DNA of 64,000 bases from Pseudoduganella rivuli (GCF_009674485.1 NZ_WKJJ01000014.1:174806-238805), one strand, 5' to 3'. Numbered from the stretch's first letter, positions 25,406 through 33,613 are shown. The notes: generated by a model not told the origin, from the sequence alone. Translations and numbers: made by a program.

Positions 25406-25420
25406 TGGCACGGCAGTTGC
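25406..25420 (+). promoter_or_regulatory. Sigma-54 promoter of the DUF1549/DUF1501/cytochrome operon
   Basis: TGGCACG-GCAG-TTGC, a full RpoN consensus with GG-N10-GC spacing, 45 bp before the start codon of the first gene. The predicted start near 25431 leaves a leader of about 35 nt that contains AGGAG. Confidence 0.87.
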
Positions 25421-25465
25421 TCTTAATGGTTCAGTTACGAATCCATTCCACAGGAGCCTCAGCCG

Positions 25466-27811
25466 ATGAAACTGAAAGCCATCACCATTGCCATACTGTT
25501 AGCCACCTCCACTGCCGTCACCATCGCTGCGGACGAGAAAGCCGCAGCGGACACCAAGGTTACCCCGCTCAACACTGCGGCCACTGCCAACAAAGCCTGG
25601 CAGTACACCCCGGTCCAGCGGCCGGACATCCCGGCAGTCAAACAGAAGGCATGGGTGCGCTCGCCGATCGACGCGTTCGTGCTGGCCAAGCTGGAGCAGA
25701 AGAACCTCAAGCCTTCGCAGGATGCGGACCGTGCCACCTATATCCGCCGCGCCACGCTCGATACCTGGGGCGTGATCCCGACGCCGGAAGAAGTCCACGC
25801 CTTCGTCAACGACAAGTCGCCCAACGCCTATGAAAAGCTGGCCGACCGCCTGTTGTCGTCGCCGCACTTCGGCGAGCGCCAGGCGCGCCGCTGGCTGGAC
25901 CTGGCCCGCTATGCGGACAGCGCAGGCTTCCAGAACGACAACACCCGCCCGAACAATTACCGCTACCGCGACTACGTGATCAACGCGTTCAACAGCGACA
26001 AGCCGTTCGACCGCTTCATCAAGGAACAGATCGCGGGCGACGAACTGTTCCCGGACAGCCAGGAAGCGAAGATCGCCACCGGCTTCCTGGCAGGCTACCC
26101 GGACAACTCGAACTCGCGCGACCTGGTGCAGCGTAAATACCAGATCGCCACCGACATGACCGACACCGTCGGCGAAACCTTCCTCGCGTCCACCATCGGT
26201 TGCGCGCGCTGCCACAACCACAAGGCGGACCGCGTCAGCCAGAAGGAATACTTCCAGCTGCAGGCGTTCTTCGCCAACACCAGCTTCGACGAGAAGGTGC
26301 CGGCACAGAAAGGCGAAGCGGAACTGGCGTATGAAAAGCAGCAAGCCGCGTACCGCGCCGCCACCAAGGACATCCGCGACAAGCAGAAGGCCATCCTCGA
26401 CACCGTGCGCGAAGCGGGCGTCAAGTACCACAAGGAACGCTACCTGACCGACAGCCGCGAATCCATCTTCAAGCCGGAAGCGCAATGGACGCCGCTGGAC
26501 CGCTGGGTCAACTTCCGCCTGAAATCCGTCAGCACGGAAAACGACGTCGTGCAATACCTGCGCCTGACTGCGGAAGACAAGGACAGCCCGGACTACAACC
26601 CGGAAAACGTGGAAAAGTGGAAGCAATACCAGAAGCTGACGGCGGAATTGCGCAAGTTCGACAAGCAGCGTCCGGAACGCGGTTCGCTGTTCTACACGGC
26701 GGCAACGGAACTGGGCCACCCGGACGCGCCGCCGACCCACGTGCGCTTTGGCGGCGTGCATGAAGCGCCGCTCGATCCGGTGGAGCCAGGCATTCCTGCC
26801 CTGTGGGCCAATGGCGCGAAAGTCGAGATCAAGCCGACCGCCACGTCGTCCGGCCGCCGCACGGCGCTGGCGAACTGGCTGGCCAGCGAAAACAATCCGC
26901 TGACGGCGCGCGTGTTCGTCAACCGCGTGTGGAGCCAGTATTTCGCCAACGGCATCATCTCGACGGTGGCGGACTTCGGCCGCGCCGGCCAGAAGCCAAC
27001 CCACCCTGAATTGCTGGATTACCTGTCGGCCGACTTTGTGAAGAATGGCTGGAGCATCAAGCAGCTGCACCGCCAGATCCTGCTGTCGTCGGTGTACCGC
27101 CAGTCGTCCGCCGAACGCGCCGACGTGGCCGCCGCCGATCCGGACAACAAGCTGCTGGCCGTGTATCCGCGCAAACGCCTGGAAGCGGAACAGATCCGCG
27201 ACTCGCTGCTGGCCGCGTCCGGCCGCCTGGAAGACAAGCTCGGTGGCCCGGCCGTGTTCCCGAAAGTGCCGTCGAACTTCAGCGCCGGCAACCTGTGGAC
27301 CGCGTCCAACGATCCGCATGACCAGAACCGCCGCAGTATCTACACGTTCGTGCGCCGCAGCGTGCCGTATCCGCTGACGCAGAACTTCGACCCGGCCGAT
27401 CCATCGCAAGCGCACCACAAGCGCAACGTGACCACCACGCCGCTGCAGGCGCTGGCCCTGTTCAACAGCGACGTGGTGCTGAACTGGTCGCAGGCGCTGG
27501 CCGGACGCGTGATTCGTGAGGCAGGCACCGATGAAACCGCGCAGTTGAACCGCTTGTACGAAATCCTGTTTGCCCGTACGCCAAGCAAGGCGGAACGCGC
27601 CACGCTGAAGGAATTCCTGGACCGCCAGGAAAAAATCATCCTGGCCCGTAACTCCGGCGACAAGGCCGACAGCAAGAACGACGGCAAGTTCGAGGTGGCG
27701 GTGCCGACCGGCCTGAAAGCCAACCAGACCGTCAATCCGATCCGCGCCGCGGCGCTGGTGGACCTGGTGCACACGGTGGCCAACTCGAACGATTTCGCTT
27801 ACCGCTTCTGA
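25466..27811 (+). CDS. DUF1549/DUF1553 (PSCyt2/PSD1) exported protein
   Basis: A 781-residue protein with a Sec signal peptide (cleavage near TIAADE). DUF1549 spans about 50-270 (SPIDAFVLAKLEQ, RRATLDTWGVIPTPEEV, ERQARRWLDLARYADS), with a haem-type CxxCH at 246-250 (GCARCHNHK). DUF1553 covers about 460-740 (RTALANWLASENNPLTARV, then TTPLQALALFNSD). This pair is abundant in Planctomycetes, usually behind a PSCyt1 cytochrome domain, which is absent here. Biochemical function is unknown; the CxxCH and neighbours suggest a periplasmic redox role. It is first in an eight-gene sigma-54 operon and is followed 48 bp later by its usual partner, DUF1501. Confidence 0.92.
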   Translation: MKLKAITIAILLATSTAVTIAADEKAAADTKVTPLNTAATANKAWQYTPVQRPDIPAVKQKAWVRSPIDAFVLAKLEQKNLKPSQDADRATYIRRATLDTWGVIPTPEEVHAFVNDKSPNAYEKLADRLLSSPHFGERQARRWLDLARYADSAGFQNDNTRPNNYRYRDYVINAFNSDKPFDRFIKEQIAGDELFPDSQEAKIATGFLAGYPDNSNSRDLVQRKYQIATDMTDTVGETFLASTIGCARCHNHKADRVSQKEYFQLQAFFANTSFDEKVPAQKGEAELAYEKQQAAYRAATKDIRDKQKAILDTVREAGVKYHKERYLTDSRESIFKPEAQWTPLDRWVNFRLKSVSTENDVVQYLRLTAEDKDSPDYNPENVEKWKQYQKLTAELRKFDKQRPERGSLFYTAATELGHPDAPPTHVRFGGVHEAPLDPVEPGIPALWANGAKVEIKPTATSSGRRTALANWLASENNPLTARVFVNRVWSQYFANGIISTVADFGRAGQKPTHPELLDYLSADFVKNGWSIKQLHRQILLSSVYRQSSAERADVAAADPDNKLLAVYPRKRLEAEQIRDSLLAASGRLEDKLGGPAVFPKVPSNFSAGNLWTASNDPHDQNRRSIYTFVRRSVPYPLTQNFDPADPSQAHHKRNVTTTPLQALALFNSDVVLNWSQALAGRVIREAGTDETAQLNRLYEILFARTPSKAERATLKEFLDRQEKIILARNSGDKADSKNDGKFEVAVPTGLKANQTVNPIRAAALVDLVHTVANSNDFAYRF

Positions 27812-27859
27812 CCTCACACAACCAACCACCGACAACTTACACAAAAAAGGAAATTCAAT

Positions 27860-29305
27860 ATGTGCCAATCTTCGCGTCGCGACTTCCTGCTGAAATCCGG
27901 CCTTGGCCTGGGCGCCGCTGCCGTTACCGGCTTCCTGCCCGGCGGCGGACTGTTAGCCGGCGCCATGGCGGCCGACCTGATCGATCCGCTGGCGCCGAAA
28001 GCGCCGCACTTCCCGGCCAAGGTGAAATCCGTGATCTGGCTGCACATGAATGGCGCGCCATCCACGCTGGACCTGTTCGACTACAAACCCGACCTGATCA
28101 AGCTGGCCGGCCAGGACGTGCCGGCGTCGTTCCTGAAAGGGATCAAGACCAGTACCCAGGGTGGCGTGGGCAAGCTGTTCGCCTCCAAGCGTGAATGGAA
28201 ACAGCATGGCGAAAGCGGCCATTGGTTCTCCGACCTGGTGCCGAACATCGCCACCCAGTCCGACAAGATCGCCTTCGTGAAGTCCAGCGTGACCGTGGGC
28301 GCCACCCACGACATTTCGATCCTGAAGCTGAACACCGGCGACCTGAGCCCGGGCCGTCCGTCGCTGGGTGCATGGATCAGCTACGCGCTGGGTTCGGCCA
28401 ATCCGGACTTGCCGCCTTACGTGGTGCTGTACAACGGCAAGAACGAACCGAGCGCCGGTTCCGTCAACTGGAACTCGGGCTTCCTGCCGGCCGTCTACCA
28501 GGGTACCGCCTTCCGTCCGGGCCCGTCGCCGATCTTCTACCTCGAACGTCCGGAACTGCGCACCGATGGCCAGCAGCACGCGTCGCTGGACTTGCTGCGC
28601 AAGCTGAACCAGCAAAACGCCGCCCGCTACCCGTCGGACACGGAACTGAAGGCGCGCTTGCGCTCGTACGACCTGGCCGACCGCATGCAGGTCTCCGCGC
28701 CGGAAGCGGTGGACTTGTCGAAAGAATCCGACGCCACCAAGGAACTGTACGGCTTGAACGATGAAACGTCGTCCAGCTACGGCACCACGCTGCTGCGTGC
28801 GCGCCGCCTGGTGGAACGCGGCGTGCGTTTCATCCAGGTGGTGTCGGGCGCGCCGGATGGCCAGACCGAAGTCACCAGCTGGGATGCGCACAACGACCTG
28901 GAAAAGAACCACGGCGTCAATGCCCGCATGATCGACAAGCCGATCGCCGGCCTGCTGGCCGACCTGCAATCGCGCGGTTTGCTCGATACCACGCTGGTGG
29001 TGTGGACGTCCGAGTTCGGCCGCACGTCGTATGGCCAGAGCGGCAATGGCCGCGACCACAATCCATGGGGCTACACCCAGTGGATGGCGGGCGGCGGCGT
29101 CAAGGCCGGCTACACGCACGGTGCGACCGATGAAATCGGCCTGCAAGTGGCGAACAAGGACCAGGCGGTCGATACCTATGACTTGCACGCCACCGTGCTG
29201 CAACTGATGGGCCTCGATCACTTGAAGACGACGTTCCTGAACAACGGCCGCTCCGAGCGTCCGACCGTGGTGTACGGCAAGGTGATCAAGGAATTGATCG
29301 CGTGA
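27860..29305 (+). CDS. DUF1501 Tat-exported protein
   Basis: A 481-residue protein with a clear twin-arginine signal (SSRRDFLLKSGLGLGAAA). The rest is DUF1501, a member of the alkaline phosphatase/sulfatase-like superfamily: WLHMNGAPSTLDLFDYKP, then VVWTSEFGRT and GRDHNPWGYTQWMAGGG near the C-terminus, which resemble metal-binding motifs of that fold. Tat export suggests it folds, perhaps with metal, in the cytoplasm. DUF1501 and DUF1549/1553 are linked in many genomes but no activity is established. The formylglycine Cys/Ser motif of true sulfatases is not visible, so I do not call it a sulfatase. Confidence 0.92.
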   Translation: MCQSSRRDFLLKSGLGLGAAAVTGFLPGGGLLAGAMAADLIDPLAPKAPHFPAKVKSVIWLHMNGAPSTLDLFDYKPDLIKLAGQDVPASFLKGIKTSTQGGVGKLFASKREWKQHGESGHWFSDLVPNIATQSDKIAFVKSSVTVGATHDISILKLNTGDLSPGRPSLGAWISYALGSANPDLPPYVVLYNGKNEPSAGSVNWNSGFLPAVYQGTAFRPGPSPIFYLERPELRTDGQQHASLDLLRKLNQQNAARYPSDTELKARLRSYDLADRMQVSAPEAVDLSKESDATKELYGLNDETSSSYGTTLLRARRLVERGVRFIQVVSGAPDGQTEVTSWDAHNDLEKNHGVNARMIDKPIAGLLADLQSRGLLDTTLVVWTSEFGRTSYGQSGNGRDHNPWGYTQWMAGGGVKAGYTHGATDEIGLQVANKDQAVDTYDLHATVLQLMGLDHLKTTFLNNGRSERPTVVYGKVIKELIA

Positions 29306-29327
29306 TGCACCTGCCGTAGCCGTACCA

Positions 29328-29360
29328 CCGTGCCGGGGCGGGCTGCCTGCCCCGGCACGG
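29328..29360 (+). promoter_or_regulatory. Strong intercistronic hairpin after the DUF1501 gene
   Basis: A perfect 12-bp GC-rich stem (CCGTGCCGGGGC / GCCCCGGCACGG) with a 9-nt loop, 22 bp past the DUF1501 stop and 17 bp before the next start codon. Without a T run it is more likely an mRNA-stabilising or partial-termination element, setting different levels for the first two genes and the cytochromes. Confidence 0.5.
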
Positions 29361-29377
29361 ACTTGACATGACACCGT

Positions 29378-29761
29378 ATGCGAAAAGTACCGAAATTTTT
29401 GATCTTAGCCGCCGCCGCAATTGCCTTCAACGCAGGGTCCGCCGAACCGGAAATGGGCATGGACCTGATGCAAAACATCGAGGATACCAACAAGAGCCTG
29501 TCCTCCAATATCGCACTGGCCAACAAGCAGGCTGCCGGCGCCGATGCGCAAGAGCTGACCCGCATGTTCCAGGAAGTGGAAACCTTCTTTGAACACAAGG
29601 GCGACGCGAAAAACGCGGTAGACCTGGCCAGGCAGAGCCGCGAACTGTCGGCCGACATCGTCCAGCTGGTCGCGACCGGCAAATTCGATGCCGCCACCGA
29701 CAAAGCCACCACGCTGTCGCGCACGTGCCGCACTTGCCACACGTTCTACAAGAAGGAGTAA
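29378..29761 (+). CDS. Small periplasmic c-type cytochrome (class II-like)
   Basis: A 127-residue protein with a short signal peptide (FLILAAAAIAFNAGSA), a helical body and a single haem site CRTCH (117-121) close to the C-terminus. That placement and the four-helix pattern resemble cytochrome c' / class II cytochromes. It could pass electrons to or from the DUF1549 or dihaem proteins. It directly precedes the dihaem cytochrome; the two reading frames are in phase and only this gene's TAA separates them. Confidence 0.85.
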   Translation: MRKVPKFLILAAAAIAFNAGSAEPEMGMDLMQNIEDTNKSLSSNIALANKQAAGADAQELTRMFQEVETFFEHKGDAKNAVDLARQSRELSADIVQLVATGKFDAATDKATTLSRTCRTCHTFYKKE

Positions 29762-29764
29762 GCC

Positions 29765-30463
29765 ATCGCTGCGAATCACAGCAGGGGCGCGTGGCTGGCT
29801 GCCGGCTTGCTGGCAGTGTTGTCCGCCACACAGGCGGCCGCGCAGGCCGGGGCACCTAAAGCCGCGGCCAGGCCGGCAGTGGTCTTGCCGGGCAACGCGG
29901 AGGCTGGACGGGTCAAGGCCGAAGCGGAGCGCTGCCTGGAATGCCACGTGCAGCCGGGTATCGCGCAGGGCCACAGCGCGGGCGAGGACGGCAAGTTTGC
30001 CCGCCTTGGCGGTCAGCAGCATGCGTACATCGTCAAGCAGGTGCAGGACTTCCGCGCCGGCCGCCGCAAGAACGACTTCATGGCCATGATGGCCAACAGC
30101 GTCAGCGATGAAGACGTGGCCGACATCGCCGCGTACTTTGCGGCGCAGCCGGCGATGCCGGCCGCTGCCAAAGAAGGCGGCAAAGGCGGCGCAACGCCAG
30201 GCGTTGCAGCGGTGCTGTTCCGGCAGGGCGATGCGGCGCGCAAGGTCGCCGCCTGCGCCGCCTGCCACGGCGCAGGCGGCGAGGGAATCGCGGGCGTCGC
30301 GCCGGTCATTGGCGGCCAGGGGCGGCGCTACCTGTCGCAGCAGTTGCACAACTGGCGCAGCGGGGAGCGCAGCAATGCGCCGGGGCCGGGCATGCGCGAA
30401 GCCGCCGCCGGCTTGACGGATTCGGAAATCGAAGCGCTCGCGCTGTATGTATCGGAAATGTAA
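29765..30463 (+). CDS. Dihaem cytochrome c, probable ATC start codon
   Basis: A 232-residue periplasmic dihaem cytochrome (c4/c553-like) with CLECH at 57-61 and CAACH at 164-168, two similar class I domains joined by an Ala/Gly linker. No ATG or GTG exists upstream in frame. A start at ATC 29765, 6 nt after AAGGAG, gives a complete signal peptide (AANHSRGAWLAAGLLAVLS, cleavage near AAAQA). The alternative TTG at 29807 would lose the basic region and half the hydrophobic core and has no ribosome binding site. ATC initiation is rare, so translational coupling to the previous gene, or a sequence error, must be considered. Confidence 0.85.
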   Translation: MAANHSRGAWLAAGLLAVLSATQAAAQAGAPKAAARPAVVLPGNAEAGRVKAEAERCLECHVQPGIAQGHSAGEDGKFARLGGQQHAYIVKQVQDFRAGRRKNDFMAMMANSVSDEDVADIAAYFAAQPAMPAAAKEGGKGGATPGVAAVLFRQGDAARKVAACAACHGAGGEGIAGVAPVIGGQGRRYLSQQLHNWRSGERSNAPGPGMREAAAGLTDSEIEALALYVSEM

Positions 30464-30484
30464 AACCACCACAGGAGAAAAACC

Positions 30485-31081
30485 ATGATGAAAAAACTGA
30501 TGCTGGCAGCAGCAACCTTCGCGGCCGCGGCAACCTTGGGCGCCCTTCCCGCCCACGCCGCATTGAAGGCGGGCGACGCCGCTCCCGGCTTTACCACGCA
30601 GGCGTCGCAGGCGGGCAAGGCGTTTGAATTTTCGCTGAAGGACGCGCTGAAGAAAGGGCCGGTGGTGGTGTATTTCTACCCGTCGGCCTACACGGGCGGC
30701 TGCAATGTGCAGGCGCACACGTTTGCCGTCAACCATGACAAGTTCGCGGCAGCCGGGGCCACCGTGGTGGGCGTGTCGCTCGACAGCATCCAGCGCCTGA
30801 ACGATTTTTCCGCCGACCCGAATTACTGCGCGGGCAAATTCCCTGTCGCGGCGGATGCGGACGGCCGCATTGCGCGCTCGTATGAACTGGCGATCCGCGA
30901 AGCGGCATCCGGCAAGAAAGACACGCGTGGCGTCGACATCGACCACGCGACCACCGAGCGCACCACCTTCATCGTCACCCCGGACGGCAAGATCGCCGCC
31001 GCCGTGGGTGGCCTGACGCCAGCGGCCAATGTGGAAAAGGCGCTGGAAACCGTGCAGCAACTGGCGCGCAAGCGCACCTGA
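30485..31081 (+). CDS. Exported peroxiredoxin (AhpC/TSA, BCP-like)
   Basis: A 198-residue thioredoxin-fold protein with a signal peptide (cleavage near AHAA), so it acts in the periplasm, unusual for this family. The peroxidatic Cys73 sits in YPSAYTGGCNVQAHTFA, equivalent to the P-x-x-x-T-x-x-C motif of bacterioferritin comigratory protein, although the Pro is shifted. A second Cys (NYCAGKFP, about 117) may resolve it. It would reduce peroxides, perhaps those made by the neighbouring redox enzymes, using electrons from a periplasmic thiol system or cytochrome. GGAG precedes the start; ATG 30488 is an equal alternative. Confidence 0.88.
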   Translation: MMKKLMLAAATFAAAATLGALPAHAALKAGDAAPGFTTQASQAGKAFEFSLKDALKKGPVVVYFYPSAYTGGCNVQAHTFAVNHDKFAAAGATVVGVSLDSIQRLNDFSADPNYCAGKFPVAADADGRIARSYELAIREAASGKKDTRGVDIDHATTERTTFIVTPDGKIAAAVGGLTPAANVEKALETVQQLARKRT

Positions 31082-31102
31082 TAGAAAAACAAGGGATAAA
31101 AC

Positions 31103-32092
31103 ATGAAAAAGAGATTCACTATTGCACCCGTCGTGGCCCCGATTGTCGCGCTGCTGCTGGGCGCCTACGGCGCCAGCGCGCATGCCCAGCTGGCCACCGT
31201 TGCCATTGCCGGCGTGGTGGCGGCCGGCACGCCGATTGAACTGATCAAGGAGGGCTTCAACGGCACCGAAGGGCCGGTCGCGCTGCCGGACGGCAGTTTC
31301 GCGTTCACGGAAACGCCGGCCAACCGCATCACGCGCATCACGCCGGAAGGCGCGATTTCCACACTGCTGGAAAACTCCAACGGTTCCAACGGCCTGGCCA
31401 TCAACGCGGAAGGCGACATTTACGCGGTGCAGGTGGCCGATCCGAAAGTCGGCATCGTCTACCCGCCGCAGCGCGCCCGCACGCTGGCGGCCCGCTATGA
31501 CGGCGCGCCGTTCGGCCGTCCGAACGACATCGTGCTGGACCGCAAAGGCGGCGTGTATTTCACGGACTCCGGCGTGAACCCGCCCGCCCCCGGCGCCGCG
31601 CCTGCGCCGCAGCCGGCTGAAAAGCCTGCCAAGCCGGCCGTCTATCACATTTCCAACGAGGGGGCGCTGACCCGGCTGGCCGCGGACATCGAGCGCCCGA
31701 ACGGCATCCAGCTCAGTCCCGACGAAAAAACCCTGTACGTGGCCAACACGTTTGGCGAATACGTGATCGCTTACGACATCCTTGGCGACGGCAAAGTGGG
31801 CCCGCGCCGCAACTTCGCCAAGCTGGAAGGCTTCAAGAAAACCGAGACCGGCGGCACCAGCGGCGCGGACGGCCTGGCGGTGGATGCCGATGGACGCGTC
31901 TATGTCGCCACCACCGTGGGTATCCAGGTCTTCAGCAACAAGGGAGAAGCGCTGGGCGTGATCGCGCTGCCGAAGGCGCCGCAAAACATTGCGTTCGCAG
32001 GACCAGGCAAGAAGACGCTGTACGCCGTGGGCCGTGGCGCCGCATACAAGATCGCCACGCTGACGCAGGGCTTCACCGGCCGCGCCAAATAA
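31103..32092 (+). CDS. SMP-30/gluconolactonase/LRE-like exported beta-propeller
   Basis: A 329-residue protein with a signal peptide (cleavage near AHAQ) and a six-bladed SMP-30/gluconolactonase fold: FNGTEGPVALPDGSFAFTE, GRPNDIVLDRKGGVYFTDS, RPNGIQLSPDEKTLYVANT and ADGLAVDADGRVYVATTVG. The Glu, Asn and Asp metal ligands in these motifs appear retained. Relatives hydrolyse sugar lactones or related esters using a divalent metal. A lactone product of the operon's redox chemistry would suit, but this is inference. A Pro/Ala insert (PPAPGAAPAPQPAEKPAKP) lies in blade 3. Confidence 0.88.
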   Translation: MKKRFTIAPVVAPIVALLLGAYGASAHAQLATVAIAGVVAAGTPIELIKEGFNGTEGPVALPDGSFAFTETPANRITRITPEGAISTLLENSNGSNGLAINAEGDIYAVQVADPKVGIVYPPQRARTLAARYDGAPFGRPNDIVLDRKGGVYFTDSGVNPPAPGAAPAPQPAEKPAKPAVYHISNEGALTRLAADIERPNGIQLSPDEKTLYVANTFGEYVIAYDILGDGKVGPRRNFAKLEGFKKTETGGTSGADGLAVDADGRVYVATTVGIQVFSNKGEALGVIALPKAPQNIAFAGPGKKTLYAVGRGAAYKIATLTQGFTGRAK

Positions 32093-32162
32093 CGTTTGCA
32101 TTACCAGGCCGCCTTTGCGCGGCCTGTCCCCCATTCACGCCCAACCTTTTAAGGAAGCATAT

Positions 32163-32642
32163 ATGAAGAAAGCAGCAACCCTCATCGCGGCCGCCGCAGT
32201 CGCTGTCGCCACGTTCGCCGCCACGGCGCCCGCCATCGCCCAGCAGGGCCCGAAGCCGGAAAACCTGATCAAGTGGCGCCAGTCGGCGTTCCAGGTCGTG
32301 GCCTGGAACACGGGCCGCATCAAGGCCTCGCTGGACGGCACGTACAACAAGGATGAAGTGCAGCGCGCCGCCAACAGCATCGCCGCCATCGCCAACGGCG
32401 GCCTGGGCGCCCTGTTTGCGCCTGGTACGGAACAGGGCAAGGGCTGGCACGACACCAGCTCGAAGCCGGAACTGTTCAAGGACACCAAGAAGTTCGGCGA
32501 ACTGGGCGCCAGCTTCGGCAAGGAAGCCAATGAACTGGCATCGGTCTCCGCCGGTGGCGACGTGAACGCCATCAAGGCGCAATTCGGCAAGCTGCAGCGC
32601 ACTTGCAAGAGCTGCCATGACGATTTCAAGGCCAAGGAATAA
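32163..32642 (+). CDS. Cytochrome c' (class II c-type cytochrome)
   Basis: 159 residues from ATG 32163, chosen because AAGGAAG lies 7 nt upstream and a signal peptide (AVAVATFAATAPAIAQ) then begins properly. The helical-bundle body has the sequence IKWRQSAFQVVAWNTGRIKA, as in cytochrome c', and one haem site CKSCH (148-152) near the C-terminus. Cytochromes c' bind NO, CO or O2 or act as electron carriers. It is the third cytochrome of the operon. Confidence 0.9.
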   Translation: MKKAATLIAAAAVAVATFAATAPAIAQQGPKPENLIKWRQSAFQVVAWNTGRIKASLDGTYNKDEVQRAANSIAAIANGGLGALFAPGTEQGKGWHDTSSKPELFKDTKKFGELGASFGKEANELASVSAGGDVNAIKAQFGKLQRTCKSCHDDFKAKE

Positions 32643-32655
32643 GGGATACTGAAGC

Positions 32656-33387
32656 ATGAAGATCAAACTCCATACCGCGGCGCTGGTATGCGCTTCCGTT
32701 GTGGCTTCCGCGTGGGGCGGCCACGTGCTGGCGCAGGCGGCGGGACAGGCGGCGGCCGCCGCGCCTTCCACTGCCCGCTCCACCGATCCGACCAAGCCGC
32801 TGAGCTTCTTCGTCACCAGTGAAGGCACCGGCAAGGGCGCGGACCTGGGCGGCATCGCCGGCGCCGATGCGCACTGTCAGAAGCTGGCGGCCAGCGTCGG
32901 TGCGGGCGGCAAGACGTGGCGCGCTTACCTGAGCACGCAGGCCGCCGACGGGCAGCCGGCAGTCAATGCGCGCGACCGCATCGGCAAGGGGCCGTGGTAC
33001 AACACGCGCGGCGTGCAGATCGCCCGCGACGTGGCGCACCTGCATGGCGATACGGTGGAAGCGGCGCAGCTGGGCAATAACCTCAGCAAGAACACGGTGC
33101 TGACGGAAAAGAACGAGCCCGTCAAAGGCGCCGGCGACAAGCCGAACGAGCACGATATCCTGACCGGCTCCACGCCGGACGGACGCGCGTTCGCCGACGC
33201 GGCGGACCGCACGTGCAAGAACTACACGACCAGCGCCGCCGATGGTTCCGCCCAGTTGGGCCATTTCGACCGCACCGGCGGCGGCAACACGTCGTGGAAC
33301 TCGGCCCACCCGAGCCGCGGCTGCGGCCAGCAAAACCTCGTGTCCACCGGCGGCGCAGGCTTGCTGTACTGCTTCGCCGCGAACTAA
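32656..33387 (+). CDS. Secreted lectin-fold (DUF1554/endostatin-like) protein
   Basis: A 243-residue protein with a signal peptide (cleavage near VLAQ). The body SFFVTSEGTGKGADLGGIAG ... HCQKLAASVG, KTWRAYLSTQ, and a C-terminal part with cysteines (RTCKNYTT, SRGCGQQN, YCFAAN) resembles the collagen-XV/XVIII endostatin/DUF1554 C-type-lectin-like fold seen in secreted bacterial proteins. Such domains usually bind ligands or surfaces rather than catalyse. It is last in the sigma-54 operon, 13 bp after the cytochrome c' gene, and an intrinsic terminator follows. The family call is from motif memory and moderately sure. Confidence 0.7.
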   Translation: MKIKLHTAALVCASVVASAWGGHVLAQAAGQAAAAAPSTARSTDPTKPLSFFVTSEGTGKGADLGGIAGADAHCQKLAASVGAGGKTWRAYLSTQAADGQPAVNARDRIGKGPWYNTRGVQIARDVAHLHGDTVEAAQLGNNLSKNTVLTEKNEPVKGAGDKPNEHDILTGSTPDGRAFADAADRTCKNYTTSAADGSAQLGHFDRTGGGNTSWNSAHPSRGCGQQNLVSTGGAGLLYCFAAN

Positions 33388-33415
33388 GCGCATCACCGGC
33401 GTATCAGCTTGACAG

Positions 33416-33446
33416 GCACGCGTCCCCAGGGCGCGTGCTTTTTTTT
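33416..33446 (+). terminator. Intrinsic terminator of the cytochrome operon
   Basis: Stem GCACGCG/CGCGTGC with a 9-nt loop, followed by eight T residues, 28 bp after the stop of the lectin-like gene. It defines the 3' end of the operon. Confidence 0.9.
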
Positions 33447-33460
33447 GGTTCAAGCGCGTG

Positions 33461-33605
33461 GGGTCAGGCGTGCAATTGTAACTGCGCACCGCGTAGAATG
33501 AAGAACGCCAGGCAGTGCCTGGCGTCGTAAGAAATTACAGTGACATCGAAACGTGCAAAACGGGCAAATATGGCGCATCCCGGTGCACCATTGCACGCCT
33601 GACCC
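33461..33605. repeat. Small element bounded by 16-bp inverted repeats (MITE/REP-like candidate)
   Basis: GGGTCAGGCGTGCAAT at 33461-33476 recurs as its perfect reverse complement at 33590-33605. Between them is a tight hairpin, ACGCCAGGC-AGT-GCCTGGCGT (33505-33525). No ORF is convincing inside the 145 bp. It fills the gap between the two convergent operons. It could be a miniature mobile element or a REP-type repeat, or a large cruciform that ends both transcripts. Confidence 0.5.
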
Positions 33606-33613
33606 GACGGGGT

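Noticed and set aside
27860..29305. DUF1501 protein as a true sulfatase
   Set aside because: The C/S-x-P-x-R formylglycine motif is not visible; only the superfamily fold can be supported.
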